Part shown: positions 11,274-18,986 of the stretch, piece by piece | How the letters are laid out: every line of letters begins with the position of its first letter | Position numbering within the stretch: the first letter of the stretch is position 1 | From: Acidovorax sp. GBBC 1281 | Lineage (GTDB): Bacteria; Pseudomonadota; Gammaproteobacteria; Burkholderiales; Burkholderiaceae_C | Assembly: GCF_028473645.1 (NCBI RefSeq) | Contig: NZ_CP097269.1 | Coordinates: 3,180,001-3,244,000 of the forward strand | DNA: 64,000 bases | Reading direction: 5' to 3' | The notes under the pieces: generated by a model | Seen by the model: the letters and a program-made list of their open reading frames with translations, nothing else | Told to the model about the DNA's origin: nothing | Databases searched by the model: none | Position numbers and translations under genes: made by a program

Positions 11274-12065
11274 CTATCCGAACACGGGGTTGCCGTCGGC
11301 CCGGAAGCGGCTGCCCAGGCGATAGCGCGAGGCGGGGTGCAGGCAGCGCACCAGGGTCACCGGCACGCCACGGCTCCAAGTGCGGCGGGTGAGCAGCAGG
11401 CACGGCTGGGCAGGCTCCATGCCCAGCAGCTGGGCCTGCTCCAGCGTGGGGAGCACGGCATCGACCACGTGCTCCACCTGGTCGAACGGCACGTTGCGCA
11501 CCAGGAACTCCGAGGGCTGCAGCTGCGTGAAGTCCTGCTGCGCGAACGTGGGCACCACGCGCGGGTTCACGTACCGGTCTTCCAGCTGCACGGCCACGCC
11601 GTCCTCGCGGTGCACGCACACGGCATGGAACACCGACTCGCCCGTGCGCAGGTCCAGCGCCGCGGCCACCTCCATCGAGGCCGACACGCGCTCCACCGTG
11701 AGCACGTCGCAACGGTAGTCGTGCCCGCGCTGGCGGATCTCGCTGGCCAGGTTGGCGATCTGCAGCAGCGTGGACTGCGGCTTGTCCTCCGCCACGAAGC
11801 TGCCCACCCCGGCCACGCGCACGATGCGGCCCTGCTCGGACAGCTCGCGCAGCGCGCGGTTGACGGTCATGCGCGACATGCCGAACTGCAGCACCAATTC
11901 GCTCTCGGACGGCAGCCGGTCGCCCGCGCGCCAGGAGCCGTCCTGGATCTTGCGGGCGATGAACTCCTTGACCTGCTGGTACAGCGCCAGCGCAGGCTCC
12001 ACCGGCGCCGCGGCAGCGGATTCGGCTTCGGCTTCGGCGTTGGCGCGGAGGGCGGCGGCGTTCAT
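11274..12065 (-). CDS. hutC: Histidine utilisation repressor HutC (GntR family)
   Basis: 263-aa regulator. After an Ala/Glu-rich N-terminal stretch, a GntR winged helix covers about residues 25-95 ([17 protein letters not shown], then [20 protein letters not shown]), followed by a UTRA ligand-binding domain of about 150 residues. In characterised hut systems HutC represses until urocanate binds. The start is ATG 12065, 23 bp after the stop of the NitT-type ATPase gene; the open frame extends far upstream, but inside that ATPase gene. It is probably co-transcribed with the NitT transporter. Two matching palindromes (11224, 14827) before hutH and before the transporter suggest that it controls both, including its own transcription. 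Confidence 0.93.
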   Translation of the reverse strand: MNAAALRANAEAEAESAAAAPVEPALALYQQVKEFIARKIQDGSWRAGDRLPSESELVLQFGMSRMTVNRALRELSEQGRIVRVAGVGSFVAEDKPQSTLLQIANLASEIRQRGHDYRCDVLTVERVSASMEVAAALDLRTGESVFHAVCVHREDGVAVQLEDRYVNPRVVPTFAQQDFTQLQPSEFLVRNVPFDQVEHVVDAVLPTLEQAQLLGMEPAQPCLLLTRRTWSRGVPVTLVRCLHPASRYRLGSRFRADGNPVFG

Positions 12066-12088
12066 GTCGGCCGGTTTCTTCAAGCGGC

Positions 12089-12874
12089 TCAATGCAGGTC
12101 CGCCGCCATGGACTCGGCGCGGATCTCCTCGGTCAGCCGCGCCTTCAGGTCCATGAACTCGGGCGAGGTCTTCACGCGGTAGTGCCGCGGGTGCGGCAGG
12201 TCCACCGCCAGTTCGGTCTTGATGCGGCCCGGCCGGGCGCTGAACACCGCCACGCGGTTGGCCATGAAGATCGCCTCGTCGATGTCGTGGGTGACGAACA
12301 TCACCGTCTTGCGCTCGGCCTCCCAGATGCCCAGCAGCAGCTCCTGCATGAGCACGCGGGTCTGGTTGTCGAGGGCCCCGAAGGGTTCGTCCATCAACAG
12401 GATCTTGGGGTCGTTGGCGAGGGCCCGGGCAATGGCCGTGCGTTGCTGCATGCCGCCCGACAGCTGCTTGGGGTAGTGCTGCTCGAAGCCGCGCAGGCCG
12501 ACCTTGGCGATGAAGTACGCCGCCCGCTCCTTCTGCTGCGCCTCGGGCATGCCGCGCTCGCGCAGGCCGAAGCGGATGTTCTGCTCGATGGTCAGCCACG
12601 GAAACAGCGTGTAGCTCTGGAACACCATGCCGCGGTCGGCGCCGGGGCCGTCGATGCGCTGGCCGTCCAGCAGCACCTCGCCCGCGGTGGGAAAGTCCAG
12701 CCCCGCCACGATGCGCAGCAGCGTGGACTTGCCACAGCCGGACGGCCCGAGGATGGTGACGAAGTCGTTCTCGCGCACCTCGAAATCCACCGGCAGCAGC
12801 GCCTGGGTGGCCTGGCCGCGCGCGCCGGCGAAGGTGCGCGATACGCCGCGAACGGAAAGCATCGGTGCGGTCAT
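12089..12874 (-). CDS. NitT/TauT-family ABC transporter, ATP-binding protein
   Basis: 261-aa ABC ATPase with Walker [12 protein letters not shown] near residue 45, [14 protein letters not shown] (Q-loop region, a hallmark of the nitrate/taurine subfamily), signature [15 protein letters not shown], Walker [13 protein letters not shown] and a switch His in [10 protein letters not shown]. Its ATG overlaps the permease stop by 4 bp. With the permease and binding protein upstream it forms a complete importer. The TauB/SsuB-like type typically takes up small organic compounds; here it is upstream of hutC, which points to a histidine-pathway substrate. Confidence 0.94.
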   Translation of the reverse strand: MTAPMLSVRGVSRTFAGARGQATQALLPVDFEVRENDFVTILGPSGCGKSTLLRIVAGLDFPTAGEVLLDGQRIDGPGADRGMVFQSYTLFPWLTIEQNIRFGLRERGMPEAQQKERAAYFIAKVGLRGFEQHYPKQLSGGMQQRTAIARALANDPKILLMDEPFGALDNQTRVLMQELLLGIWEAERKTVMFVTHDIDEAIFMANRVAVFSARPGRIKTELAVDLPHPRHYRVKTSPEFMDLKARLTEEIRAESMAADLH

Positions 12875-13770
12875 AGCGTGCTCCAGGCGAAGAGGCGGCG
12901 GTTGGCCGCCTTGAAGGCGAAGTCGGACACCAGCCCGATGACGCCGATCACGATGATGCCGAAGATGATCTGCCCCGTGTTCAGCAGCGCCTGACTGTCG
13001 GTGATCATGTGCCCGATGCCCGACGACGAGCCGATCAGCTCGGCCACGATCACGTAGGTCCAGGCCCAGCCCAGCACCAGGCGCAGGGTTTCCGCGATGC
13101 CGGGCGCGGCCCCGGGGATGAGCACGCGCCGCACGATGCCCGTGTTGCCCGCGCCCAGCGTGTAGGCCGCCTCGACCAGATCGCGCCGCGCGCCGCCCAC
13201 GGTCACGGCCACCATCAGCGTGATCTGGAACACCGAGCCGATGAAGATGACGAGCAGCTTCTGCGCCTCGCCGATGCCCGCCCACAGGATGAGCAGCGGA
13301 ATGAAGGCCGAGGCCGGCAGGTAGCGGCAGAACGACACGAAGGGCTCGAAGAACGCCTCCACCGGCTTCCAGGCGCCCATGGCGATGCCCAGCGGCACCG
13401 CGACCACGGCCGCCAGCACGAAGCCGCCGAGCACGCGCCACACCGTCATGCCGATGTCCTTGTGAAAGCCGTACTCGGTGAATAGCAGGCCGCCTTCCTT
13501 GAGCATGGTGGCCGGACTGGCCAGGAACGTGGGCGACACGAAGCCGCCCAGCGTGAAGAACGACCACACGGCGATGAACACCACGAAGAACGCCAGGCCC
13601 AGCACCCAGCGGGCGCGCGGGCTGACGGGCTCGAGCGGCGCCATGGCGCGGCGGCGAACGGGATTAGGGGCAGGCCCCGCCCGCAGCGCGGCAGGGGCGC
13701 TGGCGGACGGCCCTGCGGCACGGTGGCGGGCGGCAGTCGTCGCGGGCATGGTGGCAGGCTCCCGTGCCAT
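12871..13770 (-). CDS. NitT/TauT-family ABC transporter, permease
   Basis: 299-aa inner-membrane protein. A long Ala/Pro/Arg-rich cytoplasmic N-terminus of about 50 residues precedes the first helix (VLGLAFFVVFIAVWSFFTLG). Further hydrophobic segments and the EAA loop (EAAYTLGAGNTGIVRRVLIP) follow. ATG 13770 overlaps the TGA of the binding-protein gene (TGATG); a GTG one codon earlier is also possible, and a shorter start at MAPLEPVSPR would remove the odd N-terminus. Confidence 0.92.
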   Translation of the reverse strand: MAREPATMPATTAARHRAAGPSASAPAALRAGPAPNPVRRRAMAPLEPVSPRARWVLGLAFFVVFIAVWSFFTLGGFVSPTFLASPATMLKEGGLLFTEYGFHKDIGMTVWRVLGGFVLAAVVAVPLGIAMGAWKPVEAFFEPFVSFCRYLPASAFIPLLILWAGIGEAQKLLVIFIGSVFQITLMVAVTVGGARRDLVEAAYTLGAGNTGIVRRVLIPGAAPGIAETLRLVLGWAWTYVIVAELIGSSSGIGHMITDSQALLNTGQIIFGIIVIGVIGLVSDFAFKAANRRLFAWSTL

Positions 13771-14735
13771 CACTGGATGAAGCTGGCGTCGAAGGTGGCT
13801 TCGAGTTTTTCAGGCGCCTTGCGGATCACGCCGGCCTCCAGCAGGATGGGCACCGACTCCTTCATGAACTGCATCAGCTCGCCGGCGAAGAACTTCTGGT
13901 TGGCCGCCTTGTCCTGCCACCGCAGGTAGGCCGACGACTTGGCGAACTGCTCGCCGCTTTGCTTGACGGCCGAGCCCATGATCTCGTTGGCCTTGGCCGG
14001 GTCCGCCTTGATCATCTCCAGCGCCTCGAAGTAGGAGTTGGCCAGGGCCTGCGCCGCCTTGGCGTTGGCCTTGAGCCAGGTGGGCGCGCAGCCCACGGTG
14101 TCCATCACCATGGGGTAGTCGATGGTGGTGGCCAGGATCTTGCCGGCCTGCGGGTTGGCGCGCACGGTGGACAGGTAGGGCTCGTAGGTCATGGCGGCAT
14201 CGTTCTGGCCGGACACGAAGGCCTGCGCAGCGGGCTGGGGTTCGAGCGAGACGGTCTTCACGTCCTTGAGCGTCATGCCGTTCTTGTTCAGCATCCAGGC
14301 CAAGCCGAAGTACGGCGCGGTGCCCGGCGCGCTCACGCCGATGGTCTTGCCCTTGAGGTCGGCGAAGCCCTTCACGTCGTTGCGCACGGCCAGGCCGTCG
14401 GCGCCGTAGGACTTGTCCATCTGGAAGATCTGCACGATGGGCACGCCGTTGGCGTTCCAGGCCACGTGTGTTTCCACCGTGGTAGCCGCACACTGGATCG
14501 CCTCGGAGGCCAGGGCCAGGTGGCGGTCTTTCTGCGGAATCATCTTGAGTTCCACATCCAGGCCGTTCTTCTTGAAAATGCCCGCCTTGTCGGCCAGCGT
14601 GAGCGGCGCGAAGCCCGTCCAGCCCGACATGCCCAGCGCAATCTTCACGTTCTGCGCCTGGGCCTGCAGGGACAGCCCCGCCACACAAACGCCCGCCACC
14701 GCCAGCGACACCATTTTCAAAACCGATCGGCCCAT
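13770..14735 (-). CDS. NitT/TauT-family ABC transporter, substrate-binding protein
   Basis: 321-aa periplasmic binding protein of the SsuA/TauA/THI5-like (NMT1) fold. The signal peptide runs to about residue 28 (cleavage near LQAQAQ). The mature protein begins NVKIALGMSGWTGFAPLTLA, followed by KAGIFKKNGLDVELKMIPQK, the family's usual opening. AGGAG lies 6 bases before ATG 14735 (a second ATG at 14738 is 3 bases from it); the frame continues to 14771 without support. It heads a transcription unit with permease, ATPase and hutC and has a perfect inverted repeat matching the hutH operator about 92 bp upstream. An imidazole compound such as histidine or urocanate is the contextual guess for its ligand. 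Confidence 0.92.
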   Translation of the reverse strand: MGRSVLKMVSLAVAGVCVAGLSLQAQAQNVKIALGMSGWTGFAPLTLADKAGIFKKNGLDVELKMIPQKDRHLALASEAIQCAATTVETHVAWNANGVPIVQIFQMDKSYGADGLAVRNDVKGFADLKGKTIGVSAPGTAPYFGLAWMLNKNGMTLKDVKTVSLEPQPAAQAFVSGQNDAAMTYEPYLSTVRANPQAGKILATTIDYPMVMDTVGCAPTWLKANAKAAQALANSYFEALEMIKADPAKANEIMGSAVKQSGEQFAKSSAYLRWQDKAANQKFFAGELMQFMKESVPILLEAGVIRKAPEKLEATFDASFIQ

Positions 14736-14826
14736 CATCTGCTCCTCACAAGAAAAGATCGAGTCGCACACCTGGAAGGCACGCGCCGCATTGCTCCGAC
14801 GCCCGGAATGATGGCGGTGCGACAGG

Positions 14827-14840
14827 CCTGTCTATACAGG
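14827..14840. promoter_or_regulatory. Candidate HutC operator before the NitT-type transporter/hutC unit
   Basis: CCTGTCTATACAGG, a perfect CCTGT-N4-ACAGG inverted repeat, identical in 13 of 14 positions to the site at 11224-11237 before hutH. Its position upstream of the transcription unit that contains hutC suggests autoregulation. Confidence 0.65.
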
Positions 14841-15309
14841 GTTACTACGCACAAGCCCTGATTTGGGCACGCACATTCCCACCGGGCGGGAGCCCCGGAG
14901 GCGGGCAATTGCTCGCGCCGGTCCGGGTGACGGGTGGGCTTGCAAGATCGGGGCCCGGCCAGCGTCCAGGCGAGCCGACCCGATGGCATTCCGACATTCG
15001 CTATTATTTTCATAGCAAAGGAGGCATGAAATATCCCGGCAACAGCCCTGTTTCGATCCCAAAGGCCCCATCGCCGGCGGCAGGCGGCCACCGGCGCCAC
15101 CGCTGCGGCGACCGGCGCAGGCCCGCACCGAAGGGCCCGGCCTGGTGCACCCCGCGCATCGCCATCCCACCGACTGCCCCAGCGCTGTGCGTCCCGGGCG
15201 GGCTTCCCGTGGAAAGTAGGTACAAGCCCGGTGCCCGCCCAGGGCAAGCCGGCGTGGCACGGGGGCCTCGCCCGTTAGAATTTGTTTTTATCTAGAAAAG
15301 CGCCCTGCC
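14841..15309. other. Divergent intergenic region between the hut cluster and the stressosome cluster
   Basis: 469 bp without a convincing gene. It contains the GCTAT-N7-ATAGC palindrome at 15000-15016 and a TAGAAT hexamer at 15276-15281 that could be the -10 element of the rsbR unit, though no good -35 is visible. Short open frames on both strands lack Shine-Dalgarno sites and recognisable similarity. Confidence 0.6.
15000..15016. repeat. Dispersed palindrome GCTAT-N7-ATAGC, copy 2
   Basis: GCTAT, TATTTTC, ATAGC in the divergent region between the hut and stressosome clusters. Confidence 0.8.
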
Positions 15310-16152
15310 ATGAAGCAGCAACACCCGGCCCTTCTTTCCCTTCTGGAAACCCACGAATCCGCCATCCTGGACGAGTGGCTGGCCGAGGCAGGCGTCCAAG
15401 ATCCCACCCACCAGCGCGCCACGGCGGCGCAAGCGCGAGAACTGCTGCAGCTGCTGCGCAGCGCGCTGCAGGCCGGCGGCGACGCGCAGGGTCACAATGG
15501 CCCGGCCTGGCAAGGCATGAACGAGGCGCTCGAAGCGCTCTCGCGCTCGCGGGCCTCGCGCGGCCAAACGGCTGGCGAGACCAGCGTGTTCGTCCAGGCC
15601 ATGAAAAAACCCCTCTTCACGCTGCTGCAGCAAACGGTGCCCGCCCATGCCGACCTGGTCCCGGCCCTGTGGTCCGCCACGGCGCTGGTCGACCAGCTGG
15701 CGCAGCGCACGGCCAACACCTTCCAGCAGGCGCGCGAGGACATCATCCGCCGCCAGCAGGAAGAGCTGCTGGAGCTGTCCACCCCCGTGGTGAAACTCTG
15801 GGACGGCGTGCTGGCCGTTCCCATGATCGGCGTGCTGGACAGCAACCGCACGCAGGTGGTCATGGAAACGCTGCTGCAGCGCATCCTGGAGACCGAGTCG
15901 GAACTCGCCATCATCGACATCACCGGGGTGCCCACCGTGGACACGCTGGTGGCGCAGCATCTGCTCAAGACCGTGGCGGCCATCCGGCTCATGGGCGCGG
16001 ACTGCATCATCAGCGGCATCCGCCCGCAGATCGCGCAGACCATCGTGCACCTGGGCATCGACCTGCAGGGCATCTACACGCGCGCCAACCTGGCGGACGC
16101 GCTGTCGCTGGCGCTGAACAAAACCGGCTGGCGCATCGCGCGCACGGCCTGA
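15310..16152 (+). CDS. rsbR: Stressosome scaffold/sensor protein RsbR (RsbRD-type N-terminus plus STAS)
   Basis: 280-aa protein. Residues 1-140 are helical and begin like the RsbRD-type N-terminal domain (LLSLLETHESAILDEWLAE); residues about 160-275 form a STAS domain. The two threonines phosphorylated by RsbT in Bacillus RsbRA are conserved: Thr205 in DITGVPTVDT and Thr244 in RPQIAQTIVHLG. In known stressosomes RsbR proteins build a large cytoplasmic complex with RsbS that holds RsbT until stress. It is the first gene of a tight plus-strand run; rsbS starts 15 bp later. The signal sensed by the N-domain is unknown. No strong Shine-Dalgarno precedes ATG 15310. Confidence 0.92.
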   Translation: MKQQHPALLSLLETHESAILDEWLAEAGVQDPTHQRATAAQARELLQLLRSALQAGGDAQGHNGPAWQGMNEALEALSRSRASRGQTAGETSVFVQAMKKPLFTLLQQTVPAHADLVPALWSATALVDQLAQRTANTFQQAREDIIRRQQEELLELSTPVVKLWDGVLAVPMIGVLDSNRTQVVMETLLQRILETESELAIIDITGVPTVDTLVAQHLLKTVAAIRLMGADCIISGIRPQIAQTIVHLGIDLQGIYTRANLADALSLALNKTGWRIARTA

Positions 16153-16167
16153 CCCCAGAGCGCTGCC

Positions 16168-16542
16168 ATGGACCGCATCCCCATCCTCCGCATGGGTCAG
16201 ACCCTGCTGATCACCATCCAGGTGGACATGCAGGACCGCACCGCCATCCAACTGCAAGACGACTTGGCCGACCGCATCGCCAAGACCGGCGCCACGGGCG
16301 TGATGATCGACATTTCAGGCCTGGAAATCGTGGATTCATTTGTCGGACGCATGCTGAGCAGCATCTCTGGAGTCGCGCGCATTCTTTCAGCACAAACGGT
16401 GGTCGTGGGCATGCAGCCCGCCGTGGCCATCACCCTGGTGGAACTGGGGCTGTCCCTGGAAGGCGTGCGCACCGCACTCAACGTGGAGCGCGGAATGCAA
16501 TTGCTGGAGCGCATCCGCCAGGAGCCACCCCTTGTCCGCTGA
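16168..16542 (+). CDS. rsbS: Stressosome core protein RsbS (single STAS domain)
   Basis: 124-aa single STAS domain. Compared with Bacillus RsbS, the regulatory serine is Ser57 in GLEIVDSFVGRML, and GMQPAVAITLVELGLSLEGV closely matches the Bacillus C-terminal half. RsbS is the scaffold partner of RsbR and the main RsbT substrate whose phosphorylation releases the kinase. Its stop overlaps the TTG start of rsbT by 11 bp, implying translational coupling. Confidence 0.93.
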   Translation: MDRIPILRMGQTLLITIQVDMQDRTAIQLQDDLADRIAKTGATGVMIDISGLEIVDSFVGRMLSSISGVARILSAQTVVVGMQPAVAITLVELGLSLEGVRTALNVERGMQLLERIRQEPPLVR

Positions 16543-16936
16543 TCCCGCCGGCACGTTGCCGATCGCGTCGGAGCAGCACATCGTCGCCTGCCGGCAGACG
16601 GTCCGCGTCCTGTGCACGCAGCTGAAGTTCTCGCTGGTGGACCAGACGAAGCTCATCACGGCGGCCAGCGAGCTGTCGCGCAACACCCTGGTGCACGGTG
16701 GCGGTGGCCGCATGCGCTGGGAAACCCTGGAGCGGCAGGGCCGCCATGGTCTGCAGCTGCATTTCGAAGACGAGGGGCCGGGCATCTCCGACCTGAAGCT
16801 CGCCCTGACCGATGGCTGGACCTCGGGCGGCGGCATGGGCCTGGGGCTACCGGGCAGCCGGCGCCTGGTCAATGAGTTCGACATTCACACGGCCCCTGGC
16901 GAAGGCACCCGCGTGAGCATCACCAAATGGAAGTAG
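16532..16936 (+). CDS. rsbT: Switch kinase RsbT
   Basis: 134-aa GHKL ATPase/serine kinase. The N-box ASELSRNTLVHGGGG, the G1 box DEGPGI and the glycine-rich GMGLGLPGSRRLVNEF match RsbT. RsbT phosphorylates RsbR and RsbS, leaves the complex and activates a downstream partner. The start is a TTG at 16532 with GGAG about 9 bases upstream, inside rsbS. The stop overlaps the start of the next gene by 10 bp. No RsbU-type phosphatase partner with a coiled-coil N-terminus was seen in the window, so its target after release is open. Confidence 0.93.
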   Translation: MSADPAGTLPIASEQHIVACRQTVRVLCTQLKFSLVDQTKLITAASELSRNTLVHGGGGRMRWETLERQGRHGLQLHFEDEGPGISDLKLALTDGWTSGGGMGLGLPGSRRLVNEFDIHTAPGEGTRVSITKWK

Positions 16937-17982
16937 CCGCCCCCACGGGCAACGCCCCCCAGTTGCTGATGGGATGGACGCACACGGCCTTCGCAATGGG
17001 TGACACCAGCTGCGTGGGCGAAGCACGGCGCTTCGCCGCCCACGCGAGTGCCGAGATGGAATGGGGCGACACCGACAGCGGGCGCCTGTCCATCGTGGTG
17101 ACCGAGCTGGCCAACAACCTGCACCTGCACGCCCACGAGGGCCGCTTGCTGATCGCGGCCGTGCCGGCGCTCGACCTGGTGGAGGTGATCGCCATCGACC
17201 ACGGGCCCGGCATAGAAGATTTGCCGCTGTCCATGCGCGACGGCTACTCCACCGGCGGCACGCAGGGCGCTGGGCTCGGTGCGGTCCGGCGGCTGGCGGA
17301 CGATTTCGATATCCACTCCTCCGTGCCGCAGGGCACGGTGTGCGTGGCCCGCGTGCGCCAGCACCGGGAGGCGGGCGATGCGCCAGCCGCCCTGCCCCAG
17401 ACCCTGCGGGTGGGGGCCATCCGGTTGCCGCTGGCGGGCGAGACCATGTGCGGCGATGCCTGGGCCGCGGCCCTGGACGGCCCCCGGGCCGCGCTGCTCG
17501 TGGCCGATGGTCTGGGCCATGGCAGCGAGGCCGCCAAGGCGTCCGGCGCGGCGGTGGACCTGTTCCTGCAAGCCCCGTTCGGCGACCTGCGCGAGCAGAT
17601 CGAAAGCATGCATGCCGAGCTGCAGTCCACGCGGGGCGCCGCCGTGTGCAGCTTGCGGCTGGATGCCACGGCGGCCACCGTGCGCAGCTCGGGCGTAGGC
17701 AACGTGGTGGCCCGCGTGGTCACGGGCCTGTCGGACCGCTCGGTCGTCACGCAGCACGGCACGGTGGGCCTGACCATGCGCCGGCCGCAGGAGACCACCA
17801 CCGAGCTGCCGCCCTATGCGCTGCTGGTGGTGCACAGCGACGGCATCGAAACCCGCTGGCATCCCGCCAGCATCCAGCGCCTGCTGGGCAGCGATCCCAC
17901 CCTGGTGGCCGCCGTGCTGCTGCGCGATCACCACCGGGCCCGCGACGACGCGACCGTGGTGGTGGTGCAGTGCATCGAGTGA
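16927..17982 (+). CDS. rsbX: RsbX-like SpoIIE/PP2C phosphatase fused to an RsbT-like ATPase domain
   Basis: 351-aa two-domain protein. Residues about 15-140 are a GHKL ATPase domain with N-box VVTELANNLHLHA, G1 box DHGPGI and glycine loop GGTQGAGLGAVRRLADDF, very like RsbT. Residues about 150-350 are a PP2C phosphatase with metal-binding Asp residues in LLVADGLGHGSEAAKAS, SDGIETRW and DDATVVVV. Bacillus RsbX is phosphatase only and resets RsbR/RsbS. Here a kinase-like and a phosphatase domain share one chain, so a single protein may both modify and reset the stressosome, or the first domain may act as an anchor. The start overlaps rsbT by 10 bp. Confidence 0.88.
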   Translation: MEVAAPTGNAPQLLMGWTHTAFAMGDTSCVGEARRFAAHASAEMEWGDTDSGRLSIVVTELANNLHLHAHEGRLLIAAVPALDLVEVIAIDHGPGIEDLPLSMRDGYSTGGTQGAGLGAVRRLADDFDIHSSVPQGTVCVARVRQHREAGDAPAALPQTLRVGAIRLPLAGETMCGDAWAAALDGPRAALLVADGLGHGSEAAKASGAAVDLFLQAPFGDLREQIESMHAELQSTRGAAVCSLRLDATAATVRSSGVGNVVARVVTGLSDRSVVTQHGTVGLTMRRPQETTTELPPYALLVVHSDGIETRWHPASIQRLLGSDPTLVAAVLLRDHHRARDDATVVVVQCIE

Positions 17983-18002
17983 CCCGAAGCACGAAAGACA
18001 CC

Positions 18003-18986
18003 ATGGACGGCACCTCCGACCTCATTTCCGACCGCACCTCCGAGGAACCCGCCACGCCGGCACCGACGCCGGCCCCCGCCGCTGCGCCCCAGGAATCCAT
18101 CGAGGCGCTGCGCGCCGCCCTGGCCGACAGCCAGCGGGAAGTCCAGGAGCTTAGCGCCGAGCTGGAGGAAACCAACCGCGGCGTGGTCGCGCTGTACTCC
18201 GAACTGGACGCGCAGGCCGAGCAGCTGCAAAAGGCCACGGAGATGAAGAGCCGTTTCCTGGCCTACATGAGCCACGAGTTCCGCACGCCCATCAACTCCA
18301 TCCGCAGCATCGCCCGGCTGCTGGCCGACCACGTGGACGGGCCGCTCAACACCGAGCAGGCCCGCCAGGTGGGGTTCATCCAGAGCACCGCGAGCGAGTT
18401 CGCCGACATGGTGGACGACCTGCTCGACCTGGCCAAGATCGAGGCCGGCCGCGTGGAAATCTCGCCCGCCTGGTTCGACATGCTGGACCTGTTCCAGGCC
18501 CTGCGCGGGATGTTCCGGCCGGTGCTGACCAACCCGGACGTCAACCTGTTCTTCGACGAGCCTCAGGGCATCGCGCCGCTGTACACGGACGACCGCAAGC
18601 TGTCGCAGATCCTGCGCAACTTCATCTCCAATGCGCTCAAGTTCACGCCCCGGGGCGAAGTGCGGGTATCGGCCCACGCCGTGGAAGGCGACCGCGTGCG
18701 CTTTTCGGTGACGGACACGGGCATTGGCATCGCGCCCGAATTCCATTCGAGCGTGTTCGACGACTACACGCAGATCGGCTCGTCGCTGCAAAAACGCCTG
18801 CGCGGCACTGGCCTCGGGCTGGCCGTGAGCCGCCAATTGGCCGAACTGCTGGGTGGCACGGTCACGCTCGAGAGCGCGCTGGGCAGCGGCTCGGTGTTCT
18901 CGCTGACGCTGCCGCTGCGGCTGCCAGGCAACGAAGCCGCGGCCACGGGGGCTCCCGCAACCACCGAGGGCGGTCCCCATGGGTAA
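18003..18986 (+). CDS. Cytoplasmic histidine kinase without sensor domain, stressosome-linked
   Basis: 327-aa kinase. A Pro/Ala/Thr-rich N-terminus (residues 15-30) leads into a coiled coil (about 35-80), then HisKA with phospho-acceptor His91 in MSHEFRTPINSI and an ATPase domain with N-box NFISNALKFTP, DTGIGI and GTGLGLAVS. No transmembrane or PAS domain is present, so input must come through the coiled coil or a partner, perhaps released RsbT. The start is ATG 18003, 20 bp after the RsbX-like gene. The 3' end overlaps the next kinase by 8 bp. It is likely part of the same operon as rsbRST. Confidence 0.9.
   Translation: MDGTSDLISDRTSEEPATPAPTPAPAAAPQESIEALRAALADSQREVQELSAELEETNRGVVALYSELDAQAEQLQKATEMKSRFLAYMSHEFRTPINSIRSIARLLADHVDGPLNTEQARQVGFIQSTASEFADMVDDLLDLAKIEAGRVEISPAWFDMLDLFQALRGMFRPVLTNPDVNLFFDEPQGIAPLYTDDRKLSQILRNFISNALKFTPRGEVRVSAHAVEGDRVRFSVTDTGIGIAPEFHSSVFDDYTQIGSSLQKRLRGTGLGLAVSRQLAELLGGTVTLESALGSGSVFSLTLPLRLPGNEAAATGAPATTEGGPHG

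Noticed and set aside
16532..16542. ATG start for rsbT further downstream
   Set aside because: The next in-frame ATG lies after the N-box region and would remove conserved residues; the TTG has a good ribosome site and gives the family length.
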